Source: Microlunatus lacustris (GTDB lineage: Bacteria > Actinomycetota > Actinomycetes > Propionibacteriales > Propionibacteriaceae). Taken from it: a DNA stretch of 64,000 bases. A model generated the notes under the pieces. That model saw nothing but the letters and a program-made list of their open reading frames with translations. It searched no databases and was not told the DNA's origin. Of this stretch, positions 51,064-60,084 are shown one piece after another (position 1 is the first letter of the stretch; each line of letters starts with the position of its first letter). The position numbers and the translations under genes are program-made. The stretch covers positions 62,001-126,000 of the forward strand of contig BAAAJN010000006.1 of NCBI GenBank assembly GCA_039527025.1, given 5' to 3'.

Positions 51064-51427
51064 GCCAGCTCCGCGCTCTGAGCTCGTCGAAGGGCCGCGG
51101 GCCTGAGCCGACCACCGTTGCCTGAGCCGACCACCGTTGCCTGAGCCCACCACCGTTGCCTGAGCTTGTCGAAGGCCCTTCGACCAGCTCAGGGCGCGGG
51201 ACAGACTCAGGGCCCTCCGACAAGCTCAGGGCGCGGGACAGGCTGAGGCCCTTCGACAAGCTCAGGGCGCGGGACAGGCTGAGGGCCCTTCGACAAGCTC
51301 AGGGCGCGGGACAGGCTCAGGGCCCTCCGACAAGCTCAGGGCGCGGGACAGGCTCAGGGCCCTCCGACAAGCTCAGGGCGCGGGACAGGCTGAGGGCCCT
51401 TCGACAAGCTCAGGGCGCGGGGTCGAA
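51064..51427. repeat. tandem repeat array: three 19-base and six 37-base units (REP-related)
   Basis: After the aldo/keto reductase stop come three 19-base units CCTGAGCCGACCACCGTTG (51102-51158, last with one change), then a palindrome CCTGAGCTTGTCGAAGG / CCTTCGACCAGCTCAGG (51159-51193), then six near-identical units of 37 bases (one of 36) from 51192 to 51412. Each 37-base unit contains CGACAAGCTCAGGGCGCGGG and an inverse half-site. The units adjoin with no spacers. This fills the gap between two convergent genes. Confidence 0.9.
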
Positions 51428-53521
51428 TCAGGCGCTGGGCGGGACCAGGCCGGTGTGGTGCGCGGCGAAGGCGAGCAGGTCGGCCCACTCGGCCGCCTGC
51501 AGCGCGGTGGGCTTGCCGGCGCCGTGCCCGGTGGCCACCTCGACCCGGGTGAGCACCGGCGCGTCACCGGTCTGCGCGTGCTGGAGGGCCGCCACGAACT
51601 TGTGGCTGTGCAGCGGGACGACCCGGTCGTCGTGGTCGCCGGTCACCACCAACGTGGCCGGGTAGCGGGTGCCGGGGCGCACGTTGTGCAGCGGCGAGTA
51701 GGCCAGCGCGTCCGCGAACTGGTCCGGGTCGCGGGGGTCGCCGTAGTCGGAGATCCAGGCCGCGCCGATGGTGAACAGGTGGAACCGCAGCATGTCCAGC
51801 ACCCCGACGCCGGGCAGCGCGACGGCCGCGAGGTCGGGCCGCTGCGTCATCACCGCCCCGACCAGCAGGCCGCCGTTGCTGCGGCCGTGCAGCGCCAGCT
51901 GGTCCCGGGTGGTCACCCCGGTGGCCTGCAGGTGCTCGGCCACGGCGATGAAGTCGTCGAACACGTTCTGCTTGCGGCTCAGCCGGCCGGCCTCGTACCA
52001 CTCGGTGCCGTACTCGCCCCCGCCCCGCAGGTTGGCGATGGCCAGCACGCCGCCGGCCGCCAGCCAGCCCGCCCAGCCCGGCCGGTAGTCCGCGGCCAGC
52101 GGGATCTTGAAGCCGCCGTAGCCCCACAGCAGCGTCGGCCGCGGTCCGGTGGCGTCGGTGCCCGCGGCCCGGACCAGGAAGTAGGGCACCCGCGTGCCGT
52201 CGGCGCTGGTCGCGCTGGCTCGCGCCACCTGGACCTGCGGCGGCTGGAAGCCCGAGGAGCCCTGCACCAGTTCCGGTAGCGGGGTGACCGCGCCGGAGGA
52301 GAACGCGACGGCGTACGCGGCGGTGGGACTGACCACCGTCGAGAGCCCGACGAACACCTCGTCGTCCCCGGCGTGCCCCTCGAGGCCGACGACGGCCCCA
52401 CCGGGCAGGTCGAGGGTGCCGAGCAGCCGGCCGGTCAGGTCGTAGCGGCTGACCCGCGGCTGGGCGTCGACCAGGTGGACGGTGACGAAGCCGTCGCCGG
52501 CCGCGACCACCTGGGCGAGGGTGTGCTCGGTCTCGACGACCACCTCCCGCCAGGCGTCCCGGCCGCGTCCGAGGGCGTCCAGGTCGACGGCGACCACCCG
52601 GCCGCGCTCGGCGTCGTCGTCGGTGGACAGGTACAACGTCGAGCCCTCGGACCGGACCAGGGTGAACTCCGCCACCGGCTCGTCGACCACCTTGACCGGC
52701 TCGCCGATACGACTGGTGCCGGCCTCGGTGCTCACCGGGTAGGCCCACAGCCGGTTCTGGTTCTCGGTGCCGGCGACGATGCTGACCACCAGCCACCGGT
52801 CGTCGTCGGTGGTCTCGGACCAGATCATCAGGCGTTCGTCAGGGAACTCCAGCAGCAGGGCGTCCTGCTCGACGAGCTCGCCGACCCGGTGCAGCCGCAG
52901 CTTCCCGCCGGCCAGGGCCGAGGTCTGGGTGCCGTCGCCGTGGCCCTCGTGGTCGAAGGCGGTGTAGACGTACGAGCGGCCGTCCGGCAGCCAGACGGGC
53001 TCGGAGAACTTGGTCTGGACACCGACGTCGTCGACCTCGGCGCCGCTGTCGACGTCGAGGAGCCGGAAGGTGTGCCAGTCGCTGCCCCCCTCGCTGACCG
53101 CGTACGCCAGCTGGGCGCCGTCGCCGCGCACCACCAGCGCCGCCAGCGAGCTGGTCCCGTCGGCGGAGAAGGTGTTGGGGTCGACCAGCACCCGGCCGCC
53201 CGCGAGCAGCTCGGGCAGCGAGTCGACGACGTACCAGACGTCCTGGTTCTGCCGGCCGTCGTTGCGGTTCACCAGGTAGCGGCCCCCCCGGTGCAGCGGG
53301 GTGCCGGCCCGCGGGCGGCCCAGCACGGCGGCCATCGTCTCGCCGAACCACGCGCGCTCGGGCAGGGCCGCCAGGTAGGCGCCGCTGACCTCGTTCTGCC
53401 GCCGCACCCAGTCCACCGTCTCCGGCGCGTCAGGGTCCTCGAGCCAGCGGTAGGGGTCCGCGACGGTCCGGCCGTGCAGCTGCTCGCGGGTGTCGTCACG
53501 TCGGGTGTGCGGGTGGTTCAC
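51428..53521 (-). CDS. prolyl oligopeptidase family serine peptidase (S9)
   Basis: 697 residues, usual length for S9A. Beta-propeller domain at about 70-420 and an alpha/beta hydrolase at both ends. Catalytic Ser about 548 (HGRSNGGLLVG), Asp about 631 (TGDHDDRVVPLHS) and His about 666 (TGHGAGK). DPYRWLEDPDAPETVDWVRRQNE is the classic N-terminus. It cleaves short peptides after proline; no signal peptide, so cytosolic. I start at GTG 53521, with TAGCGT eight bases upstream. It lies between map and the repeat array. Confidence 0.92.
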   Translation of the reverse strand: MNHPHTRRDDTREQLHGRTVADPYRWLEDPDAPETVDWVRRQNEVSGAYLAALPERAWFGETMAAVLGRPRAGTPLHRGGRYLVNRNDGRQNQDVWYVVDSLPELLAGGRVLVDPNTFSADGTSSLAALVVRGDGAQLAYAVSEGGSDWHTFRLLDVDSGAEVDDVGVQTKFSEPVWLPDGRSYVYTAFDHEGHGDGTQTSALAGGKLRLHRVGELVEQDALLLEFPDERLMIWSETTDDDRWLVVSIVAGTENQNRLWAYPVSTEAGTSRIGEPVKVVDEPVAEFTLVRSEGSTLYLSTDDDAERGRVVAVDLDALGRGRDAWREVVVETEHTLAQVVAAGDGFVTVHLVDAQPRVSRYDLTGRLLGTLDLPGGAVVGLEGHAGDDEVFVGLSTVVSPTAAYAVAFSSGAVTPLPELVQGSSGFQPPQVQVARASATSADGTRVPYFLVRAAGTDATGPRPTLLWGYGGFKIPLAADYRPGWAGWLAAGGVLAIANLRGGGEYGTEWYEAGRLSRKQNVFDDFIAVAEHLQATGVTTRDQLALHGRSNGGLLVGAVMTQRPDLAAVALPGVGVLDMLRFHLFTIGAAWISDYGDPRDPDQFADALAYSPLHNVRPGTRYPATLVVTGDHDDRVVPLHSHKFVAALQHAQTGDAPVLTRVEVATGHGAGKPTALQAAEWADLLAFAAHHTGLVPPSA

Positions 53522-53562
53522 GTCGAGCCACGCTACCCGCCGTAGTCCGGCCGGCTGCAGGC

Positions 53563-54429
53563 TCAGTCGGCCAGCGGGCCGAACGGTGCGCCCAGCGCGG
53601 TGAGCATCTCCTCGCCGCCGTCCTCGGCGGTGAGCACCCAGATGCCGTGCTCGGTGACGGTCATGGTGTGCTCCCAGTGGGCGGCGACCCGGCCGTCGTC
53701 GGTGACCACGGTCCAGTCGTCGGCGAGCACGTGGTTGTCGGGTGCGCCGAGGGTGAGCATCGGCTCGACGGCCAGCGCCAGCCCCTGCACGATCTTCGGT
53801 CCGCGGCCGCGGCCCGGCAGCACGCCGCGGGCCACCAGGTTGGGCACGTCCGGCGGCTGGTGCATGGCCGAGCCGATCCCGTGCCCGACGTACTCCTCGA
53901 CGATGCCGTAGTCGGCGTCGGCCCCGCGGACGTGCTCCTCGACCGCGGCGGAGATGTCCCCGACGTGACCGCCGAGCCGGGCAGCCGCGATGCCGTGCCA
54001 CAGGGCGCCGCGGGTGGTCTGGCTGAGGGCCAGGGTCTCGGCCGCGACCTCGCCGACCGCCACCGTGACGGCGGAGTCACCGTGCCATCCCTCGACGACC
54101 GCCCCGCAGTCGATGGAGAGCAGGTCGCCCTCGACCAGGGTGCGGGACCCCGGGACCCCGTGCACGACCTCCTCGTTGACCGAGAGGCAGGTGACGCCCT
54201 GGAACCCGCCGACGCCGTCGTGCGCGCCGTAGTCCAGGAACGACGGGGTGGCCCCGGCGGACCGGATCACCTCGGCGGCGACGGCGTCGAGCTCGCGGGT
54301 GCTGACGCCCGGCCGGACCGCCGCTCGGGTGGCGGCCAGGGCGGCGGCGACGACCAGGCCGGCCCGCCGCATCACCAGCAGCTGGTCGCGCGTCTTGATC
54401 TCCACCCCGCGGTGGCTGCCGAACACCAC
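53563..54429 (-). CDS. map: methionine aminopeptidase, type I
   Basis: 288 residues. Metal ligands appear in SIDCGAVVEGWHGDSAVTV (two Asp), GHGIGSAMHQPPDVPN (His), LAVEPMLTLG (Glu) and AHWEHTMTVTEHG (Glu). It removes the N-terminal Met from new proteins. The start is GTG 54429 (54426 is also possible), with GAGGG from the end of adk as ribosome-binding site. The adk-map order is typical, but infA does not follow here. Confidence 0.95.
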   Translation of the reverse strand: MVFGSHRGVEIKTRDQLLVMRRAGLVVAAALAATRAAVRPGVSTRELDAVAAEVIRSAGATPSFLDYGAHDGVGGFQGVTCLSVNEEVVHGVPGSRTLVEGDLLSIDCGAVVEGWHGDSAVTVAVGEVAAETLALSQTTRGALWHGIAAARLGGHVGDISAAVEEHVRGADADYGIVEEYVGHGIGSAMHQPPDVPNLVARGVLPGRGRGPKIVQGLALAVEPMLTLGAPDNHVLADDWTVVTDDGRVAAHWEHTMTVTEHGIWVLTAEDGGEEMLTALGAPFGPLAD

Positions 54430-54432
54430 GGG

Positions 54433-55032
54433 CTAGCCCTCGGTGCTGAGGACCGGCGCGCCGCCGATCTTGGCGTCCAGCGCGTCGAACAGGCGCTCGG
54501 AGACCTCGGCGACGGGGCCGAGCCCGTCGACCTCGACGAGCAGGTCGCGGCGGCGGAAGATCTCGAGCAGCGGGGCGGTCTGCTCGGCGTAGACCTGCTG
54601 TCGGACGCGGATGGTCTCCTCGCGGTCGTCGGCGCGGCCGTCGGTCTCAGCGCGCTTGAGCAGCCGCTTCACGACCTCGTCGGTGTCGGCGACCAGGCAG
54701 ATGACGGCGTCCAGGGCCTCGCCGCGGCCGGCCAGGAAGGCGTCGAGCGTTTCGACCTGGGCCGGCGTCCGCGGGTAGCCGTCCAGCAGGAAGCCGCGGA
54801 CGCAGTCGACCTCGGCGAGCCGCTCGGCGACGATCTCGTTGGTGATCTCGTCGCTGACGTACCCGCCGGAGTCCATGATGTCGCGGACCTGCTGGGCCAG
54901 CGGGGTGTCGGCGGTCTTCATGGCTCGGAAGATGTCGCCCGTCGAGACGGCCGGGATCCCGTAGCGCTGCGCCACGTGCGCGGCCTGGGTGCCCTTGCCC
55001 GCCCCCGGCGGACCCATGATGAGGAGGCGCAT
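54433..55032 (-). CDS. adk: adenylate kinase, short-LID form
   Basis: 199 residues. P-loop GPPGAGKGTQAAHVA, then STGDIFRAM, GFLLDGYPRT and KRAETDGRADDREETIRVR. The LID domain is short, without the zinc cysteines of the long form, as in other actinobacteria. The start overlaps the secY stop by one base (TGATG). Confidence 0.96.
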   Translation of the reverse strand: MRLLIMGPPGAGKGTQAAHVAQRYGIPAVSTGDIFRAMKTADTPLAQQVRDIMDSGGYVSDEITNEIVAERLAEVDCVRGFLLDGYPRTPAQVETLDAFLAGRGEALDAVICLVADTDEVVKRLLKRAETDGRADDREETIRVRQQVYAEQTAPLLEIFRRRDLLVEVDGLGPVAEVSERLFDALDAKIGGAPVLSTEG

Positions 55033-56339
55033 CAGCGGAGGAACCCTTCGTAGTTGCGTTGCTGCAGCTGGCTCTCGATCTGCTTCACCGTGTCCAGGCC
55101 GACGCCCACGATGATGAGGATCGAGGTGCCGCCGAAGGGGAAGTTCTGGTTCGCGTCGAGGAAGATGAACGCCACCGACGGCAGCAGGGCGATCAGGCCC
55201 AGGTAGAGCGACCCGGGGAAGGTCAGCCGGGACAGCACGAAGGCCAGGTAGTCCTCGGTCGGTCGGCCGGCCCGGATGCCGGGGATGAAGCCGCCGTACT
55301 TCTTCATGTTGTCGGCGACCTCGTTCGGGTTGAACGTGATGGCGACGTAGAAGTAGGCGAAGAACACGATCAGCAGGAAGAACGTGATCATGTAGACCGG
55401 GTGGTCGCCGCGGACGAAGTTCGCCGAGATCCACGACGAGAACCGGCCCTCGGGTCGGAACTGGGCGTAGAGCGCGGGCAGGTAGAGCAGCGACGAGGCG
55501 AAGATGACGGGGATGACGCCGGCCTGGTTGACCTTGATCGGGATGTAGGTCGTGGAGCCGCCGAGCATCCGGCTGCCCACCATCCGCTTGGCGTACTGCA
55601 CGGGGATGCGGCGCTGGGACTGCTCGACGAAGATGACGCCGGCCATCACGACCAGGCCGAGGGCGACCACCAGCAGGAACACGACCCAGCCCTCGGAGCC
55701 GGGGCGGGCGACCTTGAGGCCCCACAGGGCGCTCGGGAAGGTGGCGGCGATCTGGGTGAAGATCATCACCGACATGCCGTTGCCGACGCCGCGCTCGGTG
55801 ATCAGCTCACCCATCCACATGATGACGCTGGTCCCGGCGGTCATCGTCAAGATCATGGTGACGACCGGGAAGATGCCCTTGTCGTAGACCAGTCCGGGGC
55901 AGCCGGTGAAGAGCCGGTCGTTCACGGCCACGGTCACGAAGGCGGTCGAGTTGAGCACGGCCAGCACCAGCGTGAGGTACCGGGTGTACTGGGTGATCTT
56001 GGTCTGGCCGGCCTGGCCCTCCTTCTTGAGGGCCTCCAGCCGCGGGATGACGACGGTCAGCAGCTGCAGGATGATGCTCGCCGTGATGTAGGGCATGATC
56101 CCGAGCGCGAAGATGGCCAGCTGCAGCAGCGCCCCGCCCGAGAACAGGTTGATCAGGGAGTACAGGCCCTGCTGCTCCCCGCTCTGAGCCTGCCGGAGGC
56201 AGAAGTCGACCTGGCTGACGTTGACGTTCGGCGTGGGGATGATCGACCCGAGCCGGAACACGGCGAGGATCGCCAGCGTGAAGAAGATCTTCTTCCTCAG
56301 GTCCGGGGTCCGGAATGCGTTGGCGAATGCGGTGAGCAC
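55032..56339 (-). CDS. secY: protein translocase subunit SecY
   Basis: 435 residues, ten membrane segments. Conserved features include FRLGSIIPTPNV, the plug region NLFSGGALLQLAIFALGIMPYITASIILQLL, VLISQRRIPVQY-like loop (EQSQRRIPVQYAKRM) and TFFLLIVFFAYFYVAITFNP. Forms the channel with SecE and SecG. Unusually it is separated from rplO by two unrelated genes. A run upstream (56340-56516) may hold its own promoter, but I see no clear box. Confidence 0.97.
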   Translation of the reverse strand: MLTAFANAFRTPDLRKKIFFTLAILAVFRLGSIIPTPNVNVSQVDFCLRQAQSGEQQGLYSLINLFSGGALLQLAIFALGIMPYITASIILQLLTVVIPRLEALKKEGQAGQTKITQYTRYLTLVLAVLNSTAFVTVAVNDRLFTGCPGLVYDKGIFPVVTMILTMTAGTSVIMWMGELITERGVGNGMSVMIFTQIAATFPSALWGLKVARPGSEGWVVFLLVVALGLVVMAGVIFVEQSQRRIPVQYAKRMVGSRMLGGSTTYIPIKVNQAGVIPVIFASSLLYLPALYAQFRPEGRFSSWISANFVRGDHPVYMITFFLLIVFFAYFYVAITFNPNEVADNMKKYGGFIPGIRAGRPTEDYLAFVLSRLTFPGSLYLGLIALLPSVAFIFLDANQNFPFGGTSILIIVGVGLDTVKQIESQLQQRNYEGFLR

Positions 56340-56516
56340 TCCCGCCCTCCCTCTCTTGTTCGACAGCCCCGTCGTGGCCGAGCGTGTCTCGGGACCACCC
56401 CGACCGCGCAGGACCGGACGACTTTATCAAGGGATCGCGGTGAACCGCGCATCGTCGACGGCGCCCACCCCCGCCGACAGCCCTGCCGGCACCGCCGCGC
56501 AGGCCCCCGACAACGG

Positions 56517-56554
56517 CAGCCGCCGGTCGACCCGGGTGGGTCGACCGGCGGCTG
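56517..56554. terminator. terminator after the beta-propeller gene
   Basis: A perfect 17-base stem (56517-56533 with 56538-56554) and a four-base loop, 20 bases after the stop of the minus-strand gene. It should stop read-through into secY. Confidence 0.85.
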
Positions 56555-56573
56555 AGGAGCGCGCCTTGGAGGC

Positions 56574-57545
56574 TCAGAGCTCCAGGCGGGAGATCCAGTA
56601 GTCGGTGGTGGTCGGATTGGCGGTGCCGAACCGGGCGTTCGGCAGGTAGAGGCTGCCGCGGTAGAAGGCCGCGGTGGTGGGCACGTCGAAGGTGGCGTCG
56701 CCGTCCAGGTCCGCCGCCGTCAGGGTGTCGACCAGCCTGCCGCGGCTGCCGCTGCGGTCCAGCCGCACGACCGCCACCTGGTTGAGCCGGTTCTGCACGG
56801 CGTAGAGGGTCCGGCCGCGGAGCAGGAGGCCGTCACCGTTGGTCAGCCGCGTGCTCCCCAGGTCGACTCTGCGGGCCACCCCGGTCCGCGGGTCGACCCG
56901 GAACAGTGAGCCGGTGGCGGAGTCCACGACCAGCAGCGACCGGCCGTCCGGGCTCTGCACGATCCCGTTGGCGCTGTTGGTGCCGGCCGGTGCCTGCACC
57001 CAGTCCCCCCGCAGCCGCAGGGTGCGCACTCGGGCGTCCTCGGCGTCCCGGGTCCGGGAGACGGCATACAGCTGGGGCTGCCGGGAGTCGGTGAACCAGG
57101 CCGTCTTCTTCGTCAGCACGACGTCGTTGACGAAGCTCTCGCCCCTGGTGAACCGGTAGCTGGCCAGCAGGGCCCCGGTGCGGGCGTCGACGACCCGACC
57201 GGTGCCCGCGTTGCCGCCGGCGACGAAGATCCGGTTCCGGTCGACCTTGAGGCCGATGGAGGGGAACCCCGTCCCTGGGCCCTGGCTGATCACCCCGCCC
57301 CGACCGGTCCGCAGGTCGACGGCGTAGATGTCGCCGTCGGTCCGTGAGCCGAGGTAGGCGATGGGGCCGCGATCGGTCGCGATCCCCTCCGGCTGGAAGC
57401 CGGCCGGCAGCGCGATCCGGTCGGGCACGTCGGGGCGGCCGTGGCCGTGCCGTGGTCCGGCGGAGGCCGGCGCGACCAGCGTCGCGGTGAGGGCGGCGGC
57501 GGCCGCGGCCACGCCGAGCAGTCGAAGTCGTGAACGCATCGTCAT
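56574..57545 (-). CDS. secreted SMP-30/NHL-like beta-propeller protein
   Basis: 323 residues. Signal peptide MTMRSRLRLLGVAAAAAALTATLVAPASA, cleavage after about residue 29. The mature chain has repeated strands such as GIATDRGPIAYLGSRTDGDIYAVDLRTGRG and GIVQSPDGRSLLVVDSATGSLFRVDPRTG, the YVTN/SMP-30 propeller style. No active-site residues could be named. AGGGGAACCACCG precedes the ATG. Located between dedA and secY; it has no obvious link to ribosomal genes. Confidence 0.75.
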   Translation of the reverse strand: MTMRSRLRLLGVAAAAAALTATLVAPASAGPRHGHGRPDVPDRIALPAGFQPEGIATDRGPIAYLGSRTDGDIYAVDLRTGRGGVISQGPGTGFPSIGLKVDRNRIFVAGGNAGTGRVVDARTGALLASYRFTRGESFVNDVVLTKKTAWFTDSRQPQLYAVSRTRDAEDARVRTLRLRGDWVQAPAGTNSANGIVQSPDGRSLLVVDSATGSLFRVDPRTGVARRVDLGSTRLTNGDGLLLRGRTLYAVQNRLNQVAVVRLDRSGSRGRLVDTLTAADLDGDATFDVPTTAAFYRGSLYLPNARFGTANPTTTDYWISRLEL

Positions 57546-57656
57546 CGGTGGTTCCCCTGGGGTTCGTGCCGCGGCACCGGGCCGCGACGGCTGATGGCTC
57601 CACCCGAGGCTACGCAGCGCGCCCAGGACGGGTTCACCGACGCGTGCCGCGGTGGC

Positions 57657-58307
57657 TCAACCCTCCTGCGGCCGCTCCCCCGCCTGCTGCGCCCGTCCCC
57701 GACGCACGCGCCGAACCACCAGCCAGACCACCAGCAGGGCCAGGGCGGCGTAGACCAGGTAGTTGAGCAGGTCGGCGTACTCCGCGACCGTGGCGTAGCT
57801 GCCGCCCAGCGCGGCACCGGCGCCGATCAGCAGCGTGTTCCAGACCCCGCTGCCGGCCACCGTGAACAGCGAGAAGGTGATCAGCGACATCCGCGCGGCT
57901 CCAGCGGGCAGCGAGATCAGGCTCCGCACCCCCGGGATCAGCCGGCCGAAGAAGATGGAGGCGCGGCCGTGCCGGTCGAACCAGGCCGAGGCCCGCTCGA
58001 AGTCCTCGCGGTCGACCAGCGGGAGCCGGGCCAGCACGCGGATCGAGCGGTCCAGCCCCAGCCGGGCCCCCAGGCCGTAGAGCAGCAGCGCACCGAGCCA
58101 CGCGCCGGCGGTGGCGGTGGCCACCACGAGGGGGAGGCTGATGGCTCCCTGGGAGGTCAAGAAGCCGGCCAGTGGCAGGATCACCTCGCTGGGCAGCGGC
58201 GGGAAGACCGTCTCCAGCAGCACCAGCAGGCCGACGCCCCACTCCCCCAGCGCCGTGATGACCCGCTCGGCCCAGCCGAGCAGACCGGTCAGCTCCAGGG
58301 GGATCAC
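57657..58307 (-). CDS. DedA-family membrane protein
   Basis: 216 residues with about five hydrophobic segments. FPPLPSEVILPLAGFL and GRLIPGVRSLISLPAGAARMS are the DedA hallmarks; some members flip phospholipids or undecaprenyl phosphate. The tail is Arg- and Gln-rich. GTG 58307 follows CAGGAG. It is inserted just after rplO. Confidence 0.88.
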   Translation of the reverse strand: MIPLELTGLLGWAERVITALGEWGVGLLVLLETVFPPLPSEVILPLAGFLTSQGAISLPLVVATATAGAWLGALLLYGLGARLGLDRSIRVLARLPLVDREDFERASAWFDRHGRASIFFGRLIPGVRSLISLPAGAARMSLITFSLFTVAGSGVWNTLLIGAGAALGGSYATVAEYADLLNYLVYAALALLVVWLVVRRVRRGRAQQAGERPQEG

Positions 58308-58443
58308 GCGAGAGCTCCTGAGGGTCGAAGGGGGCGGCGCACGAGCGTCGAGCCTAGGAGGGTCGGCCAACCCGCCAGAACGCCAGCAGGGCCGCCCCGG
58401 ACGGGACGGCCCTGCTCAGACGTGCGGTGCTCGGAGCGCAGGC

Positions 58444-58884
58444 TCAGAGCTGGGTGGTGCTGCCGCCGGCAGCGGCGATCTTGTCCTTGGCCGAGGCCGA
58501 GAACGCGTCGGCGGTGACCTGCAACGCCACGGTGATCTCGCCCGTGCCCAGGACCTTGACCGGGTGCCCGGCGCGGACGGCGCCGGCCTGGACCAGCTCG
58601 TCGACGCCGACGGTGCCGCCCTCGGGGAACAGCGAGCTGAGCCGGTCCAGGTTCACGACCTGGTACTCGACCCGGAACGGGTTCTTGAAGCCGCGCAGCT
58701 TCGGGACCCGCATGTGCATCGGCATCTGCCCACCCTCGAAGTTCTCGGGGATGTTGTTGCGGGCGCCGGAGCCCTTGGTGCCGCGACCGGCGGTCTTGCC
58801 CTTGGAGCCCTCACCGCGACCCACACGGGTCTTCGCGGTCTTGGCGCCGGGCGCCGGCCTCAGGTGATGGACCTTGAGTGCCAT
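58444..58884 (-). CDS. rplO: 50S ribosomal protein L15
   Basis: 146 residues. Contains KTRVGRGEGSKGKTAGRGTKGSGAR and FEGGQMPMHMRVPKLRGFKNP, both conserved in L15. Last of the contiguous spc genes before the dedA insertion. Confidence 0.97.
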   Translation of the reverse strand: MALKVHHLRPAPGAKTAKTRVGRGEGSKGKTAGRGTKGSGARNNIPENFEGGQMPMHMRVPKLRGFKNPFRVEYQVVNLDRLSSLFPEGGTVGVDELVQAGAVRAGHPVKVLGTGEITVALQVTADAFSASAKDKIAAAGGSTTQL

Positions 58885-58885
58885 G

Positions 58886-59068
58886 TCAGTCGACCTCCTC
58901 GACCGTGACGAGGTGCGTCACGGTGTTGATCATTCCGCGGATCTCGGGACGATCCTCCTTGACGGACACGTCGCCGATGCGCTTCAGGCCGAGCGTCCGG
59001 AGGGTGTCCCGCTGGTTCTGCCGGCCACCGACGGCGGACTTGACCTGGCTGACCTTGAGCCGCGTCAC
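58886..59068 (-). CDS. rpmD: 50S ribosomal protein L30
   Basis: 60 residues from GTG 59068 (VTRLKVSQVKSAVGGRQNQRDTLRTLGL). The GTG overlaps the end of rpsE by four bases. Conserved L30 fold and position between rpsE and rplO. Confidence 0.96.
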   Translation of the reverse strand: MTRLKVSQVKSAVGGRQNQRDTLRTLGLKRIGDVSVKEDRPEIRGMINTVTHLVTVEEVD

Positions 59069-59673
59069 GACTGGGCCCCCGCCCGGTGTGCCCGCAGCAG
59101 GGCGGCCGGGGTGACGTCCTCGACGGACTTCCCGCGACGCTTCGCGACCTGCTCCGGCATCTCCAGGCCCTGCAGCGCGGCGACCGTGGCGTGCACCACG
59201 TTGATCGCGTTGGCCGAGCCCAGCGACTTGGCGAGCACGTCGTGCACGCCGGCGCACTCCAGCACCGCCCGGGCCGAGCCACCGGCGATGACGCCGGTAC
59301 CCGGGGAGGCGGGACGCAGCATGACCACGCCGGCCGCCTTCTCACCCTGGACGGGGTGGGAGATGGTGCCCTGGATGCGGGGGACGGTGAAGAAGTGCTT
59401 CTTCGCCTCCTCCACGCCCTTGGCGATCGCCGCGGGCACCTCCTTGGCCTTGCCGTAGCCGACGCCGACCGTGCCGTCGCCGTCACCGACGACGACCAGG
59501 GCGGTGAAGCTGAAGCGACGACCGCCCTTCACGACCTTGGCCACGCGGTTGATCGCGACGACCCGCTCGATGTAGTTGCTCTTCTCGGCCGCCTGGCCAC
59601 GTCCGCCATCGCGACCGCCACCACGACGGTCGCCCCCACCTGCGCCGCCTCCGCGGCGCTGGGTTCCACTCAT
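59065..59673 (-). CDS. rpsE: 30S ribosomal protein S5
   Basis: 202 residues. The conserved core begins NYIERVVAINRVAKVVKGGRRFSFTALVVVGD. The N-terminal 35 residues are a Gly/Arg-rich extension, common in actinobacteria. Located between rplR and rpmD. Confidence 0.97.
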   Translation of the reverse strand: MSGTQRRGGGAGGGDRRGGGRDGGRGQAAEKSNYIERVVAINRVAKVVKGGRRFSFTALVVVGDGDGTVGVGYGKAKEVPAAIAKGVEEAKKHFFTVPRIQGTISHPVQGEKAAGVVMLRPASPGTGVIAGGSARAVLECAGVHDVLAKSLGSANAINVVHATVAALQGLEMPEQVAKRRGKSVEDVTPAALLRAHRAGAQS

Positions 59674-59700
59674 CGCACTACCTCTTTCATCTCAGTCATG

Positions 59701-60084
59701 TCAGAACCCGAGGCCGGCCTCGCGCGCACTGTCAGCCAGTGCGGCGATGCGACCGTGGTACTTGTTGCCGGCGCGGTCGAAGACGACCTGCTCGACCCCG
59801 ACGGCCTTGGCCCGCTCGGCGACCAGGGCGCCGACCTGCTTGGCCTTGGCCGACTTGTCGCCGTCGGCCGACCGCAGGTCCGCCTCCATGGTGGAGGCCG
59901 ACGCGAGGGTCCGGCCGGCGGTGTCGTCGATGACCTGAGCCATGATGTGGCGGGCCGACCGGGTGACGACGAGCCGCGGGCGCTCGGGCGCACCGAAGAT
60001 CTTCTTCCGGGCCCGGATCTGACGGCGCAACCGTGACCGGGTCTTGGTTGCGGTGCCCTTGTGCGAAGACAGCGAGACAGCCAT
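59701..60084 (-). CDS. rplR: 50S ribosomal protein L18
   Basis: 127 residues from ATG 60084, which overlaps the rplF stop by one base (TGATG). RPRLVVTRSARHIMAQVIDD and VVFDRAGNKYHGRIAALADSAREAGL are conserved. Binds 5S rRNA. Confidence 0.97.
   Translation of the reverse strand: MAVSLSSHKGTATKTRSRLRRQIRARKKIFGAPERPRLVVTRSARHIMAQVIDDTAGRTLASASTMEADLRSADGDKSAKAKQVGALVAERAKAVGVEQVVFDRAGNKYHGRIAALADSAREAGLGF

Noticed and set aside
51102..51412. Possible CRISPR array
   Set aside because: Units adjoin directly without unique spacers and no cas genes are nearby. They are tandem REP-related repeats.
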